A stretch of 64,000 nt of DNA from Prorocentrum cordatum (GCA_963575745.1 CAUYUJ010001709.1:33928-97927), one strand, 5' to 3'; counted from the stretch's first letter, positions 31,791-43,088 are shown. A program made the numbers and translations. Notes: generated by a model not told the origin, from the sequence alone.

Positions 31791-31988
31791 GACTCTCTCG
31801 GCGATGGCGACGGCCCCTGCGACGCTGACGACGACGACGACGGCCCCGACGTCGGCGACGACCCCGCGGCCGCCTCCCAGAGGACAGCGAGGGCCGCAGC
31901 AGGGCGCCCGCGGGAGCGCGCGCCGCGCTCCCTCGCTGGCAGGGCTCGGATTGGGGAAGGGGGAGGGATGGGGGTCAGGGCTGCGGTT

Positions 31989-32114
31989 GTGGAGGGCGAT
32001 CCACGGAGAGGAAGCACGTCGCTAAACATGTTTTAAACATGAGAAATATGTTTAAACCATGTTTAGACTATGTTTCCGACATATTAAACGAATTTCAAAT
32101 TCAATGATTTGATT
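31989..32114 (+). mobile_element. AT-rich element T5, tandem partial copy
   Basis: GTGGAGGGCGATCCACGGAG, AACATGTTTTAAACATGAGA, then TCAAATTCAATGATTTGATT. It lacks the right terminal repeat and runs straight into the next copy. Confidence 0.6.
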
Positions 32115-32301
32115 GTGGAGGGCGATCAACGGAGAGGAAGCACGTCGCCAAATAATTTCCAGATATCTGGAACATGCGCTACACATGCTTTAAGCATGAA
32201 AAGACATGCTTAAACTATGTTTAGAGCATGCTTCCGACATTTCAAACGAGTTCCAAATTCAATGATCTGACTGTTAGGGTGTCCATTGTCGTGGCATCCA
32301 C
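32115..32301 (+). mobile_element. AT-rich TIR element T5, full copy
   Basis: Left GTGGAGGGCGATCAACGGAG; right GTCCATTGTCGTGGCATCCA, followed by C. 187 bp. Interior CCAAATAATTTCCAGATATC and alternating AACATG/CATGCTT words. Confidence 0.7.
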
Positions 32302-32338
32302 GAGGCTTCGGCCCCGATGACAGATCTCATTTAGACGC

Positions 32339-32510
32339 CTCCGATCCAATTCGATCCGATTTCGATGGCTTCCGCTTCCGATGCCGGTTCGGCTTCGGAT
32401 TTCGATTCGAATTTCGATGCTCAACGGAGGCCTCCTAGCCTGTCGACGGCTGCCGATTCGGCTACCCCCGACCCGACTTATCGATCCGAATCAGGGCTCT
32501 CTGGGAGTAG
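32339..32510 (+). repeat. Dispersed repeat T12, copy 2
   Basis: GATCCAATTCGATCCGATTT and further TTCGG/GATTCG words, then GCTGCCGATTCGGCTACCCC and CGACCCGACTTATCGATCCG. Aligns with 821-1012. Confidence 0.45.
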
Positions 32511-32643
32511 CGAAGCGGAGGAGCGGGAAGGTGCGAGAAGCGATGGTCGAGTCGACCAGGTCGAGAGCGGTCAGCGGTGACTGGTCATCCCCAGCCCCTT
32601 CCATGACAGAAGGACCAATGGTGACACTCATTGAAGTGGTTCG

Positions 32644-32838
32644 GCAGCGAGCGAGGGGGGAAATGAGAAGGAGAAGGCCTTCTCAGAAGGCGGCTGGACT
32701 TCTCAGAAGCCCCGCCGCCTTCTGAGAATTTCCCTGTTCCTGCAGGGAAGACTCAGAAAGCTCCTCGGAAGGCTGGGAGACTTTCGAGCCTTCTAAGAAG
32801 GCCCGCCCCTTCTCAAGTCCCCCCGGGCTCGCCGCCGA
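32644..32838 (+). mobile_element. TIR element T3, copy 3
   Basis: GCAGCGAGCGAGGGGGGAAA, then AAGGAGAAGGCCTTCTCAGA; right GAAGGCCCGCCCCTTCTCAA and CCCCGGGCTCGCCGCC. Confidence 0.7.
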
Positions 32839-33319
32839 ATGGTGGTTGATGCGGGTTGCCACCAAGCGAACGGAAGGTGCCCGCGCGCGGTCCCGCTGCC
32901 GACGACCTTGGCGAGGGCGGATACAAAAATCGGGCACCACACGCTCGGGAGCGGAACAGACAAGCCTTGCGTGACATGGCGGCGAGAGCACCATGGAGTT
33001 CTCTCGAGCGGCCACATCTCCGACGAGCGCGTCGAAGGCGAAGCAGTTACGCACCTTCACCCAACGTTCGGTGCATCCCTCATCACCAGTTCTGCTTACC
33101 AGAAATTGTCCACTCAGAGCTGTCACTTACCCCTGAAGCTCACCCAAGTAATCACTGGATCTCACCCATTCAAAGTTTGAGATTCGGTCGAGAACAACGC
33201 GCCCCCGGTTCCTCTAAACACTTGACCTGCCACATTCACACAACATCCGCGCGGCGATGTGGCGATAACAGCACTTCGCCCGTCCTCGCGCGGCCCCGTT
33301 TCCCGCGATTCGGCGAGCG
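32839..33319. other. No gene recognised
   Basis: Unique GC-rich sequence without a recognisable protein. Confidence 0.35.
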
Positions 33320-33670
33320 AAACATGCGTTGCGCCCACGCTGGAGCGCCACTTCCAAGCGAGACTTGGGGGTCTTGGGGTCCTCTTGGGTCGTCTTGGAG
33401 CGTCGGAAACTCGAAAAGTGGAGAACCCAGAGAGCATTGAAAAACATGTGGAAATTAATTACTGTCGCCATTCGGGCCCATGTTGGGAAGGCTCTTGGAG
33501 GCCTCTTAGGGCGTCTTGGGCGTTTTGGTTCAATCGATTGGAGGCCATCTCGGGCATCTTCGACCGAGTGGTTAGCGATTCGGAGCCCTCTTGGACCGTC
33601 TTGGGGGCCTCTTGGGGTCCAGAATACTGCCCTAGGGAGTTCTGGCATCTTTGGGCCCACATTGCCAGGA
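33320..33670 (+). repeat. Degenerate CTCTTGGGG/CGTCTTGGA repeat
   Basis: Short words GGCCTCTTGG, CGTCTTGG and CTTGGGG recur irregularly, the same vocabulary as 48090-48700. Frames give Leu-Gly-Pro-Ser-Trp patterns on + and Pro-Arg-Gly on -. Such reading frames are frequent in dinoflagellate catalogues, but coding is unproven. Confidence 0.5.
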
Positions 33671-34378
33671 TCTCGCCGAGGTATGTTTATAGTCCGCGGA
33701 CCCCCAGGGTAAGCCCCGCGCGCGCGAACGGAGATCTTAGCACGCCTCTGGCCCGTTGGGCCTGCGAATTCTGGGACATCCTATGGCCGAGTGGGCGTCT
33801 AACCCCAGGGATACGTTTCCAAAATGTATTCTCTCCTGGCTCCTGCTTGCCTGAACCCGGTTTGGGTCTTTCGGAGTCGGCATGGTAAGCATGTGACTCA
33901 GCAGCTAGTGGCCACGAGTTACCACCCAACGTTTAACACTGGTGCGGCAAGAGGGGCTGGTTGGCCCTGTTACGGACTTGGGGAGCTCCCGCGTTCACCG
34001 CAATATGGCTCTCGGGGGATCGGATGCCTTGCCGGTGCCTCCCGGGGACAAAGGGGGGCACAGGGGGACGAGAGGCGGCGGTGGAAGTCGGGCGAGGGGG
34101 AATCCCACGGGGTCGGCGAATTCCCGTCGTCATCGTTCCCATTTTCGTCGTCGTCGTCGTCCTCGTCGTCGTCGAGACGCCCAGCTGCGAGAAGGGTCAG
34201 CCAGCTCAGGGTCATGGCTGCTCGGCCTCTGCGGCCACCCTGGGGCCGATGGAGGTAGTGGGTGCACAGATGTGGCAGGCCACTGGTTGCGCAGCCGAGT
34301 CTCTCTTCGCCTGCTCCACCTCTCGCCCGCCCTCCCTTCCCAGTCCTTGCCTTTCTTCCCATCCCTCCGTCGCACATG
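33671..34378. other. No gene recognised
   Basis: Includes a short CGTCGTCGT tract at 34140-34175. Nothing else supported. Confidence 0.35.
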
Positions 34379-34564
34379 TACTCCAGATTTCGTAATAAAA
34401 GGGAGGGGGTCTCAACCCTCCCAGACGAGAAGTTTGAGACCCCACCCCCCCTGGGAGAACCCTCCAAAACATCGTCCCCAGACCCCCCCAGGCCCTCCAA
34501 GATAGCTTGGAAAAGACCCCCCCCGAAATGAGACCCCCCTCCCTTTATTACGAAACCTGGAGTA
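34379..34564 (-). mobile_element. MITE T1, copy 4 (reverse)
   Basis: 186 bp. Left TACTCCAGATTTCGTAATAA, right TTATTACGAAACCTGGAGTA (one mismatch). Interior in the orientation of 15976. TA at both ends. Confidence 0.88.
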
Positions 34565-35550
34565 CATTATGAGGGAGTTGGCGGCCCAACACGTACGATG
34601 TGTGCTGCTTGTCTGGGTACGGTGCTGAGGAAAACAGATGCGGGTGCTGTTAGTTCCTCTTCCCATTCGCATTCTTATCCTATCCCCATCCCTCCGCTGT
34701 GCATAAGGGAGTCGGCGTCCTAACACGTTCGACAGTTGTTACTTATTTGGGTACGGCGATGAGGAACACAAGTGCGGTCGTTGTGATGAGGAGGAGGATG
34801 TTGAGAAACAAGAGCAAGTCAGGTGCAGCAGAAGAGGGAGGAGAAGGATCATGATCACAGCCGGCACCAGGTGCAGAAGCGGAAGCGGGAACGGCAGGAG
34901 CAGGACGCGGGAACGGAAGCGCAAGCGTGACCAGGATCAGGAGGAGCACGAGGGGGAGGAGGATGAGGGAAGAGAGGAGGAGGAGGGGGGAAACAATGAA
35001 GAGGAAATGGATCATGAGAAGCGAGATGGGGGTAATAATTTGATGACAAGATGGGAGAGGCGTGAGAGAGGCAAGGGGCTAAGGACAATAATTTGGATGA
35101 GGAGAGGAATGAGAAGGGGAAAAAGGCTGACGAGGCGGAGGAATGGCAGGGCGAGACGCAGCAGCCGGAGGAGGACGAAGACGAGGAGGAGGACGACGAC
35201 CAGGACGAGCGCGCGGCGTGCCTCGAGTGCTGCGCGCAGGGACCCAGCTGTCGCAGACGCCCTCTCCGGCACCGGCCGCGAAGCCGACGTCTGGCGCCGG
35301 TTGGCGAGCCCCCCGCGCTCAGCGCGAACCGCCAACGCGTCGTCGTGGTCGTCGTCTTCCTCTTATTGCGATGCTCAGCCAGAGTAAGCGGCTGGCTGTC
35401 AGGACCAGCCGCGCTCTGCCTTCTGGGAGCCCCGTCCTCTTCTCGAGACGCCTCATGCTGGAGAGGCGCAAGCGAGTGTTCCTGGCGATGTCCTCGACTG
35501 TGCCGAACGCGACCCTTGTGAGGAGTTAAGCCAGGAGCCTGCAGAGGATA
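34565..35550. other. No gene recognised; acidic/basic low-complexity frames
   Basis: GAGGA-rich sequence (34880-35210) yields charged frames. A segment at about 35215-35345 (TQLSQTPSPAPAAKPTSGAG) is mildly protein-like but unassigned. Confidence 0.3.
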
Positions 35551-35720
35551 CAGTGGAGGCCCATGCCAAGAGACACCCTGCTTGCCTCCAGGGTGCCCTG
35601 GGTTGTTTCGATGGTTTTGCAATGGAAGGCGTGACGTTCCCAAACCAAACATTCAGTGACGTCCTGGTGTCTGAGGGTTGGATTTCTTGTGATAGGTTTC
35701 TTGTGGACTGGCCTCCATTG
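35551..35720 (+). mobile_element. TIR element T8, copy 3
   Basis: 170 bp. Left CAGTGGAGGCCCATGCCAAG; right GTGGACTGGCCTCCATTG, inverted to the left end. Middle GACGTTCCCAAACCAAACAT and GTGACGTCCTGGTGTCTGAG match 27789-27963. Confidence 0.7.
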
Positions 35721-36240
35721 CAAGTTACTTCCTTTCAACCTTAAACGCCCGACCCCGCCCATGCCGTTTTCGGCTACGGCGTCTCAGGCGAACCCCTCCT
35801 TCTCAGTCCCCGAGTTTCTGTGCCGTTCCATTCGGGGGAAGCGCTTAATTCTTGCATGTTTGGCGTTAGATGTCAGCCAGGCAGCGTGAGGTTCCCGAGG
35901 CCTGCATCAAGAGAGCTACCAAAAGGTTGCGAGGAAAGATTGGCACGCTTGGCTGACTGGTGAGTGAGACCATGGAGCTAGGAATACCCACTCTTCCCAC
36001 TCTTCTTGGCAGGAAGAGCAGTATAGCATGAGAACCAGCATATCTCGATGTCAAGGGGCAAAGTGTCGCTTAAGGGGGTGCGTCGGCGCATCTGGATGTT
36101 CGATGCCGTGGTTCTCGATTCCCGTGATGGTTCATCGTACCCTTGCTGCTGGTGTGCGGTGCGATATTCTTGCTCCCGCTCTTTTTTATCCTAGTTGTCC
36201 TGCTGCCGCTGCTTGCCCCCTGCTTCCCTTCCTGCCGCTA
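35721..36240. other. No gene recognised
   Basis: Unique sequence without a coding or repeat signal I can support. Confidence 0.35.
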
Positions 36241-36249
36241 GATTAGTCG

Positions 36250-36510
36250 ATCCCTCTCTCTGCTGCTGGTGTATGATGTTCCTGCTGCTGCTCCTGCCCC
36301 TGCTGTACCATTCGAGCCCCTTCTGCTGCTGATGTGTGATGCTCCTGCTGCTGCTGCTGCGGCTCCTGCTGCTCCCACGTCTCCTGCTGCTCAGGCCGCC
36401 GCTCCCGCCGCCGCTGCTGCTCCTCCTGCCGCTGTTCCTGCGGCCGCTGCTGCTGCCGCTGCTGCTGCCGCTGCTGCCGCTGCTGCTGCTGCTGCTGCTG
36501 ATCCTCCTCC
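36250..36510 (+). repeat. (CTG)n / CTCCTGCTG degenerate microsatellite
   Basis: CTGCTG, CCGCTG and CTCCTG triplets drift gradually into the following TCC array. Confidence 0.85.
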
Positions 36511-37120
36511 TCCTCCTCCTCCTCCTCCTCCTCCTCCTCCTCCTCCTCCTCCTCCTTGTCTCCCTCCTCCCCTCTGTTCTCCTCCTCTTCGCTCTCCTCC
36601 TCCTCCTCCTCCTCCTCCTCCTCCTCCTCCTCCTCCTCCTCCTCCTTGTCTCCTCCTCCCCTCTGTTCCCCTCCCCTTCGCTCTCCTCCTCCCCCGCCGC
36701 CGCCGCCGCTGCTGCTGCTGCTCCCCGCAACTTCGCGGGCGGCGGCCGGGGCGCCCCAGGCAGCCGAACCAGGTGGTGCGCTACGTCTGGGGCGCGCTCC
36801 CGCCCCGGAGGGGCCGCCGGAGAGCCGACCTCGTGGCTCCCGCTCCTCCTCCTCCTCCTCGTCGTCCTCCTCCTCCTCCCGCTGATCCACCTCCTCCTCC
36901 TCATCCTCCTCCTCTCCTCCTCCCGTTGCTTCTCCTCTTCTCCTCATCTCCTCCTCCTCTCCTTCCTCTCCTCCTCCTCCGTTTCCCTCCTCCTTCCCCT
37001 CTCCTCATCCTCTTCTCCTGCACCTCCTCTCTCCTCCCGCTCCTCCTCTTTTTCTCCTCCTCCTCCTCCTCTTTCTCCTCTCCTCCTCCTCTCCTCCCTA
37101 TCGTCATATCTCTCCTCCTC
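36511..37120 (+). repeat. (TCC)n satellite in blocks
   Basis: TCC blocks at 36507-36560, 36590-36655 and 36840-37115, with a near-duplicate TTGTCTCC...CCTCTGTTC stretch (about 36556 and 36645) between them. Confidence 0.9.
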
Positions 37121-37124
37121 CTCC

Positions 37125-37130
37125 CGCATT

Positions 37131-37207
<77 letters not shown>

Positions 37208-37616
37208 TATCATTATCAGTATCATCATCATCATCATCAGCATCAGCATCATCATCATCATCATCATCATTATTATTATTACCGTTGCTATTATTATTAG
37301 TACTCTTATTATTATTATTATTGTTACTATCATTTCTATCATTCGTATTACCTTTGTTATGAGTATTATTATTCGTAGTATCACTAGTATTAGTAGTAGT
37401 AGTAGTCTTATTATTATTAATAATATCAGTATTATTATTATTGTTATATTTATTCTCATTAAATTTATCATTATTGTGATTACTACTACTATTATTATTA
37501 TTATTATCATTATTATTAATTTTTCATGATCATTGTCATTATCGTTATTGTTATTATTGGTACTATTACTATTCTAGTATTATCATTGTTATTATGATTA
37601 TTTGTTTCATTCGTAT

Positions 37617-37658
<42 letters not shown>

Positions 37659-37800
37659 GACTACTACTACTACTAATACTATGTATTTATCAGTGTTTTT
37701 ATTGTTATCATGTTCATCATCAGCATCATCATCATAATAATCATCATCATCATCATCAGCATCATCATCATCATCATCATCATCATCAGCATCATCATAG
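37125..37800 (+). repeat. (ATC)n drifting to (ATT)n and (ACT)n
   Basis: ATC array to about 37270, then AT-rich ATT/TAT/AGT triplets, ACTACTACT at 37615-37680, then ATC again to 37800. A triplet landscape mutating along its length. Confidence 0.92.
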
Positions 37801-37839
37801 TTTTGGCTCGAGAGAGTATTGCGGCAGGCTGGCCGTCCC

Positions 37840-38770
37840 TCGCGTTGAGACTAGCGCTCCGTATGGGATGGAGTGCGATACGGGCGGCGGCCGTCACTGG
37901 CTGCCCAACGGACCCACGGCGACGACGGACCCGCGCTGAACGCTCGGCAGCGCGAACGCGGGCCGTGCGCGCCGCCGACGCCGCGGTGGTGAAGTGGGAG
38001 AGCCGATGCTCGGCCCTGTCCCAGCTCTGCGACACGCTCGCGGCCGCGCTGGACGCAGAGCGGCAGGCGCGGCCATCGGCCGCCGCCCTGGGCGCGCGCG
38101 CGCGGTAGCCGAGGCGCCGCGGGCGGCCCGCCCCGAGCAGCCAAGGCTCCCGACGGTGCCGCGCTTCCCAGGCCTGCCGGGCAAGGCCACCTCGGGGACG
38201 GCCGAGCCCGAGACCGCGAGGCACGAGGCCGCCGGTGTGCCGCGCGTGGCCAAGCGGCTCGCGGTGCACACGGCCCGCACGCCGCTCCGCAGCGCGGCAA
38301 GGCCGTTCGTCGAGGCCACCGCGCTGGGCACGCAGCTCGCGGCTGCCAGCCTCGGGTCGGAGCGGCAGGGCGAGGCGTCGGACATCCCGCACGGCCTCGC
38401 GAGCGCAGAGCTCGCGACGCTGGTGGGGACCCTCAAGGCGGACCTTGCCGTGGCCACGGGGGGCAAGGACCGCAGCTTGCAGGACCTGGAGCACGCCGCG
38501 GCCGTGGACACCGCCGCGGAGCCCACCCGCGTGGCGGACGCCTCCGAGCCGAAGGGGGGCGAAGCGGAGCCAGGCGGGCTGGTCATGGCCACGGAGCTCA
38601 CCGCGAGGCTGGTAGACGCCGCCGCGGAGCCGACCCTCGCGGCGGGCGGCCCCGAGACGAAGGGGGACGAGGCGGAGCCAGGCACGGATGCGCCCGCAGC
38701 GCTGGTCGTAGGGGCACTCGTCATGCCCGCGGAGCTCGCCGCGAGGCTCGTGGTGGCCGTGGCGCAGCCG
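37840..38770 (+). CDS. Possible protein-coding segment, Ala-rich, unknown
   Basis: Frame 2, Met at 37994 (403 codons, native-looking to about 38770). It reads RQGEASDIPHGLASAELATL, GTLKADLAVATGGKDRSLQD and two diverged ~38-residue repeats (AAEPTRVADASEPKGGEAEP and AAEPTLAAGGPETKGDEAEP, each followed by a hydrophobic AxLV segment). The opposite strand is also fully open (37894-39903), so GC bias alone could explain it. No family recognised. Confidence 0.35.
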
Positions 38771-39570
38771 TGGTGCTCGTTGCGACGTTCGCCGCGGGGA
38801 TGGGGCCCGCCGTGGTCCTCGTCATCACGGAGCGGGAGCTCGTCGCGGGGTTCGTCATGGAGCTCGGGGTCGTCGCGGACCGCGCCGTCCTGGAGCTGGA
38901 GGGCGTCGCGGCGCTGCCCGTCACGGGGTGGGGGCACGTCGCGAACCTTGCCGCCCTGGAGCGGGAGTTGGTCGCCGTGGACCTGCCCGTCACGGTGCTG
39001 GAGCTCTCTTCGGGGCTTGTCACGAAGGTGGGGCTTCTCGGGGACCTCGCCATCCTGGAGCTCGAGCTCGTCGCGGAGCTCCGCAGGGCGCTGGGGCACA
39101 TCGGGGACCGCATCGTCTCGGTGCCGGAGGCCGCCCTCGTGGAGCTGGCCATCATGGGGCAGGAGCTCTACGTGGACCTCGTCGTCTTGGGGCTGGAGCT
39201 CGTGACGCTCTTGGACGTGGAGCCCGTCGTCGTGGAGGTCGTCTCGGAGCTGGAACCCGTTGTCGTGGCGCTGGCCGTCATGGAGCGGGTGCTCGCCGCG
39301 GCCCCCGTCGCGGTGCGCGTGGCGCCTACCGCAAGGCCGCCCTTCATGGCCAATCCGGTCGTGGCGGAGCTCGCCAGGGAGATGGAGCTGGAGCCCGTCG
39401 TGGGGCTGGAGCCCGTCGTCTTGGAGCTGGAGCTCGGCGCGGAGCGCGCTGTGGAGCTCGCGACCGTCCTGGATTCGGAGCCAGCCGTGGAGCTCATCAC
39501 GGAGCTTGGGCTCGTCGCGGAGCTGCCCGCCCAGGAGCTGGAGCTTGGCCTCGGAGGGGGGGGGGCCCGA
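38755..39570 (+). repeat. ~33-bp degenerate minisatellite, both strands open
   Basis: Words such as CTGGAGCTCGTCGCGGA, CTCGTCGTGG and GTCATGGAGC recur about every 30-33 bp. Lengths in multiples of three keep frames open for 447 codons on + (Leu/Val/Glu-rich) and 669 codons on - (LRDEL-Q-DG repeats). Either strand might code; I would not claim it. Confidence 0.55.
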
Positions 39571-40254
39571 GGTCCTGGAGCGGGCCCGCGGGGCCGGTGC
39601 ACCGCCCAGGCCCCCGACGGGCCTGCCCCCCGGAGACGGCGCCGCGAGGCCGTGCGGCGAGGCCGAGGCGGGGGCGCCCGTCAGCGCGCCAGCAGCTCGG
39701 CGCCTGGACGGGGACGACGGAGGCGCGGCGGCGGGGGCATCCTGCCCAGCGTGGCGCCGCGAGGCGGCGGGGCGCGACGACGGAGGCGAGGACGGAGGCG
39801 CCGGAGGCGCGTGGCGCCGTGGCGCCGGAGGCGCGACGACGGAGGCGAGGCGGCGGGGCCACCGCCTCGAGAAGTGGCGCCGCGAGTGCGCAGTCTGACG
39901 CACGCTGCTCGCGTCGCCACGGCAGCAGCGGGCAGGCAGAGGAGGCCCGCGGGGCGCGGTTCGGAGAGCTCGGCCGACGGCCCCCTGGCGGCCGTCGGCG
40001 GTCCGCCGTCGGGGTCTGGGGGCTCTCGCGTCCGCCGAGCCCGCGAGGGCTCGGGCGCAAGGGGGCGGCCTGACCGCGATGTTCCTGGTGGCCTCAGACG
40101 CCAGGGGTCATAGCGGGGGGCTGCCCCAGTCTGGCGTCTCGGGTCCGTCCCTCGTCGCCTGGGTTTGGCTTGGGCCCGCGGGGCCCTTGCGACAGTGCAT
40201 GCCGAATGCAAGGTTGCTGAGCCGAGCAACGCTCCCAGACCACTCCGCCCATAC
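39571..40254. other. No gene recognised; very GC-rich
   Basis: GC-rich sequence with CGGAGGCG short repeats near 39700-39850. Nothing supported. Confidence 0.35.
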
Positions 40255-40343
40255 CCGATCATCATCAGCATCAGCATCAGCATCATCATCAGCAGCATCA
40301 TCATTAGCATCATCATCACCACCATCATCAGCATCACAATAAT

Positions 40344-40396
<53 letters not shown>

Positions 40397-40502
40397 GCAT
40401 CATCATCATCATCAGCATCATCATCATCATCATCAGCATCAGCATCAGCATCAGCATCAGCATCAGCATCATCAGCATCAGCAGCATCAGCATCAGCATC
40501 GT
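40255..40502 (+). repeat. (CAT/CAG)n microsatellite
   Basis: ATCATCAGC triplets with a perfect ATC block in the middle. Confidence 0.95.
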
Positions 40503-41083
40503 CACACGCGCCCTCTTGTTCTTACTGCTTCGCCTCATCCTCACCCTGCCCTTCCTGCGAACATGTATTCCTCCTCCTCCTTCTCCTCCTCCTCCTCCGT
40601 CTCCGCACACTGGTGGGGGGCTAGGGGAAGGAGGGGGTCGCGGAGGGAGGAGGGGAGCAGGAAGCGAGGACGGGGCGATGGAGAGCAGCAGCAGCCGCAA
40701 GAGCGGCAAGGGCTGGAGGGACAGATCTCCTCCCCTCCCCTCAATACCTACCCGCACCCTACATCTAGATTCCTCCAAGACGCTCTTGGAACCTCCTACT
40801 GTCAAGTTGATACTTGCCGCAAGGTAAAATTTGGCGACGGGGCCGCTTCGACATGCCCAGGTTGCAAGGTTTTATTTACATTCGGCCATATGAATTTTGG
40901 CGACGGCGCCAGTGGCCAATCACACCGTGACTTCGGCGCACCATCGACATTTTGCGCAGGAGTTGCTTGCTAATCGCCCACCAGCGAAACTCATAGTTTC
41001 GCCTACAAGTGTCCCTTGGGCACAAACAAGCGAAACATAAGGAAAAGTAACTGCAACCCTCAGGATCAACCCTACGCCTGGCT

Positions 41084-41128
41084 CCTCCTCCTCCTGCTCC
41101 TCCTCCTCCTCCTCCGCCTCCTCCTCCT
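41084..41128 (+). repeat. (TCC)n microsatellite
   Basis: TCC run with CTG and CGC variants. Confidence 0.9.
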
Positions 41129-41217
41129 TATCTTGACAGGATTGATCGCGGCCTGTTTCCCAAGTGCTGAGCTTAAGCCTGGTTATCACTACGTGATGGC
41201 GGAAGTCCTGGAAGTCC

Positions 41218-41338
41218 TCCCTCTCCTCCTCCTCCTTCTCCTCCTCCTCCTCCTCCTCCTCCTCCTCCTCCTCCTCCTCCTCTCCTCCTCCTCCTCCTCC
41301 TCCTCCTCCTCCTCCTCCTCCTCCTCCTCCTCCTCCCT
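41218..41338 (+). repeat. (TCC)n microsatellite
   Basis: Near-perfect TCC of about 120 bp, 160 bp before a GGA array on the same strand. Confidence 0.95.
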
Positions 41339-41499
41339 CGTCTATCTGCCAGTGCTGGGGGAGGCTGGGGCCTCGGGGATGAGGTGGACGGAGCGAGGTG
41401 GCGGCAGCCGTGCTTGCTGCCGTGTTGGCCCGGGGCGCTGCCTCGAGAGCTCGTCTCCCGCCCCTCACCCGGGGTGCCAGCTCGTCATCCCCGGTCGAT

Positions 41500-41938
41500 G
41501 AAGAGGAGGAGGAGGAGGAGGAGGATGGAGCGAGGAGGAGGAGGAGGAGGAGAGGAGGAGGAGGAGGAGGTGCGCTGGAGGAGGAGGTTAGGAGGAGGAG
41601 GAGGATGGAGGAGGGGAGGGGAGGAGGGGAGGCGGAGGAGGAGGAGAGGAGGAGGAGCCAGGAGGAGGAGGAGGAGGAGGAGGGAGGAAGGGGTGGTGGA
41701 GGAGGAGGAGGAGGCGGAGGAGGAGGAGGAGGAGGAGGACGGTGGAGTAGGGAGGAAGGAGGAGGAGGAGGAGGAGGAGGAGGAGGAGGAGGAGGGGAGG
41801 GAGGAGAGGGAGGAGGTGGAGGAGTGGAAGGAGGAGGAGGAGGAGGAGGAGAGGGAGGAGGAGGAGAGGAGGAGGAGGCGGAGGAGGAGGGGGGGAGGAG
41901 GAGGAGGAGGAGGAGGGGGAAGGAGGGAGGAGGAGGAG
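41500..41938 (+). repeat. (GGA)n satellite
   Basis: About 440 bp of GGA. Together with the TCC block at 41218 it makes a large imperfect inverted repeat of purine and pyrimidine tracts. Confidence 0.95.
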
Positions 41939-42528
41939 GCCCTGGGCGCCCCGGGAGGGGGCCTCGGCCGTGGCCCCCGGGGGGGGGGGTTACCCCTCCG
42001 GCGGAGGCGGGCCGCGAGGGGCGGAGGCCCCCCCCCCCTCGGTGCACTGTCCACTCTCGGAGCCCGCCTCCGACGGGCCCCCGGCCGGGGCGAGGAATAT
42101 TCTCAAAAACAGTCACAATATTATCCCCCCTCCAACCCGAAATTCGGGTCTTCGGGTTGGGTTGGGGTGGTCTGGTAGGTAGTCACCTATACCTCAAGGG
42201 CAGAAAAAACGCCCCTACCCTGGTTTACGAGGCGCCCGTGCGCTGAAATTCCTGTGGGCTGACTGGGCAAACCCTGCGTGATGTGCCGCGTCCTGGCGGC
42301 TCTAGGCTTTGGGGGTTCCCAGGAGGTTTACAGACCACGCACTTGTAACCCAGGGTAGGGTCGTTTTTTCATCCCTCAAATACCGCTACCTGTCCCTCGT
42401 CTTCCCCCTGTGGCAGTTGGGGGGGGGTCCTGGGGTGCCCTCGTCGCCACCCCTGGATGCTCCTCCAGATCCTGGTCAGAGCGCGCCCCCAGGACAGGTC
42501 CAGGGAGCAGCAACATCGGAACCCGGGG

Positions 42529-42697
42529 GTGGACAGAACCCCCAACAGTGACACGTCGATCAGTGAATTGTCCGTTTTCGGTTCTCGAGAGGGCGTCGCG
42601 GCCGTTAGTTTCCAGGCTTGCGCCCGCCAGGTTTGGGCCTCAGGTCGTTTTCACTAAACCACGTTTTACTAAAGGGGGGTCTGTCCATCCCCGAAGA
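42529..42697 (+). mobile_element. TIR element T11, copy 1
   Basis: GGGGGTGGACAGAACCCCCA, then TGACACGTCGATCAGTGAAT, a GAGAGGGCGTCGCGGCCGTT block, TTTTCACTAA and GGGGGGTCTGTCCATCCCCG. Ends are inverted (GGTGGACAGA/TCTGTCCATC). Copy 2 at 47717. Confidence 0.65.
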
Positions 42698-43088
42698 TAG
42701 TTTGGGGACGATGTTTCTACGATTGTCTGATTATTTCGGGGGCATTTTCGGCTATTTTGAATCATTCGTCCAGCATCCGCTGGGTAGTCGAAGGCCAGAC
42801 TGTCAGATTGGATTGGGCCCCAAGGGCCAATCTGGCCCGGCCAAGCTGGACGATTTGGGTTATTCGCCAGACTGGATTCGCGTTGGTTCCCTCGCCAGAT
42901 TGCCCCCGTTTGCCAGATTGGGCCTGCCAGATTGGCGCCAGATTGGCTTCGACTACCCAGAAAACAGTCACAATATAAGATAGTTTGGGGACGATGTTTC
43001 TATGATTGTCTGATTATTTGGGGGGCATTTTCGGCTATTTTGAATTATTCGTCCAGCATCCGCCTGTAGGAGGACATGCCCGACCTCA
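42690..43088 (+). repeat. T4 remnant with an internal ~85-bp duplication
   Basis: GATAGTTTGGGGACGATGTT through TTCGTCCAGCATCCGC occurs at about 42695-42779 and again at 42977-43062, where it finishes with the T4 right end (GGAGGACATGCCCGACCT). Between them lies a block bounded by TGGGTAGTCGAAG and CTTCGACTACCCA, full of GCCAGATTGG words. Confidence 0.6.
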
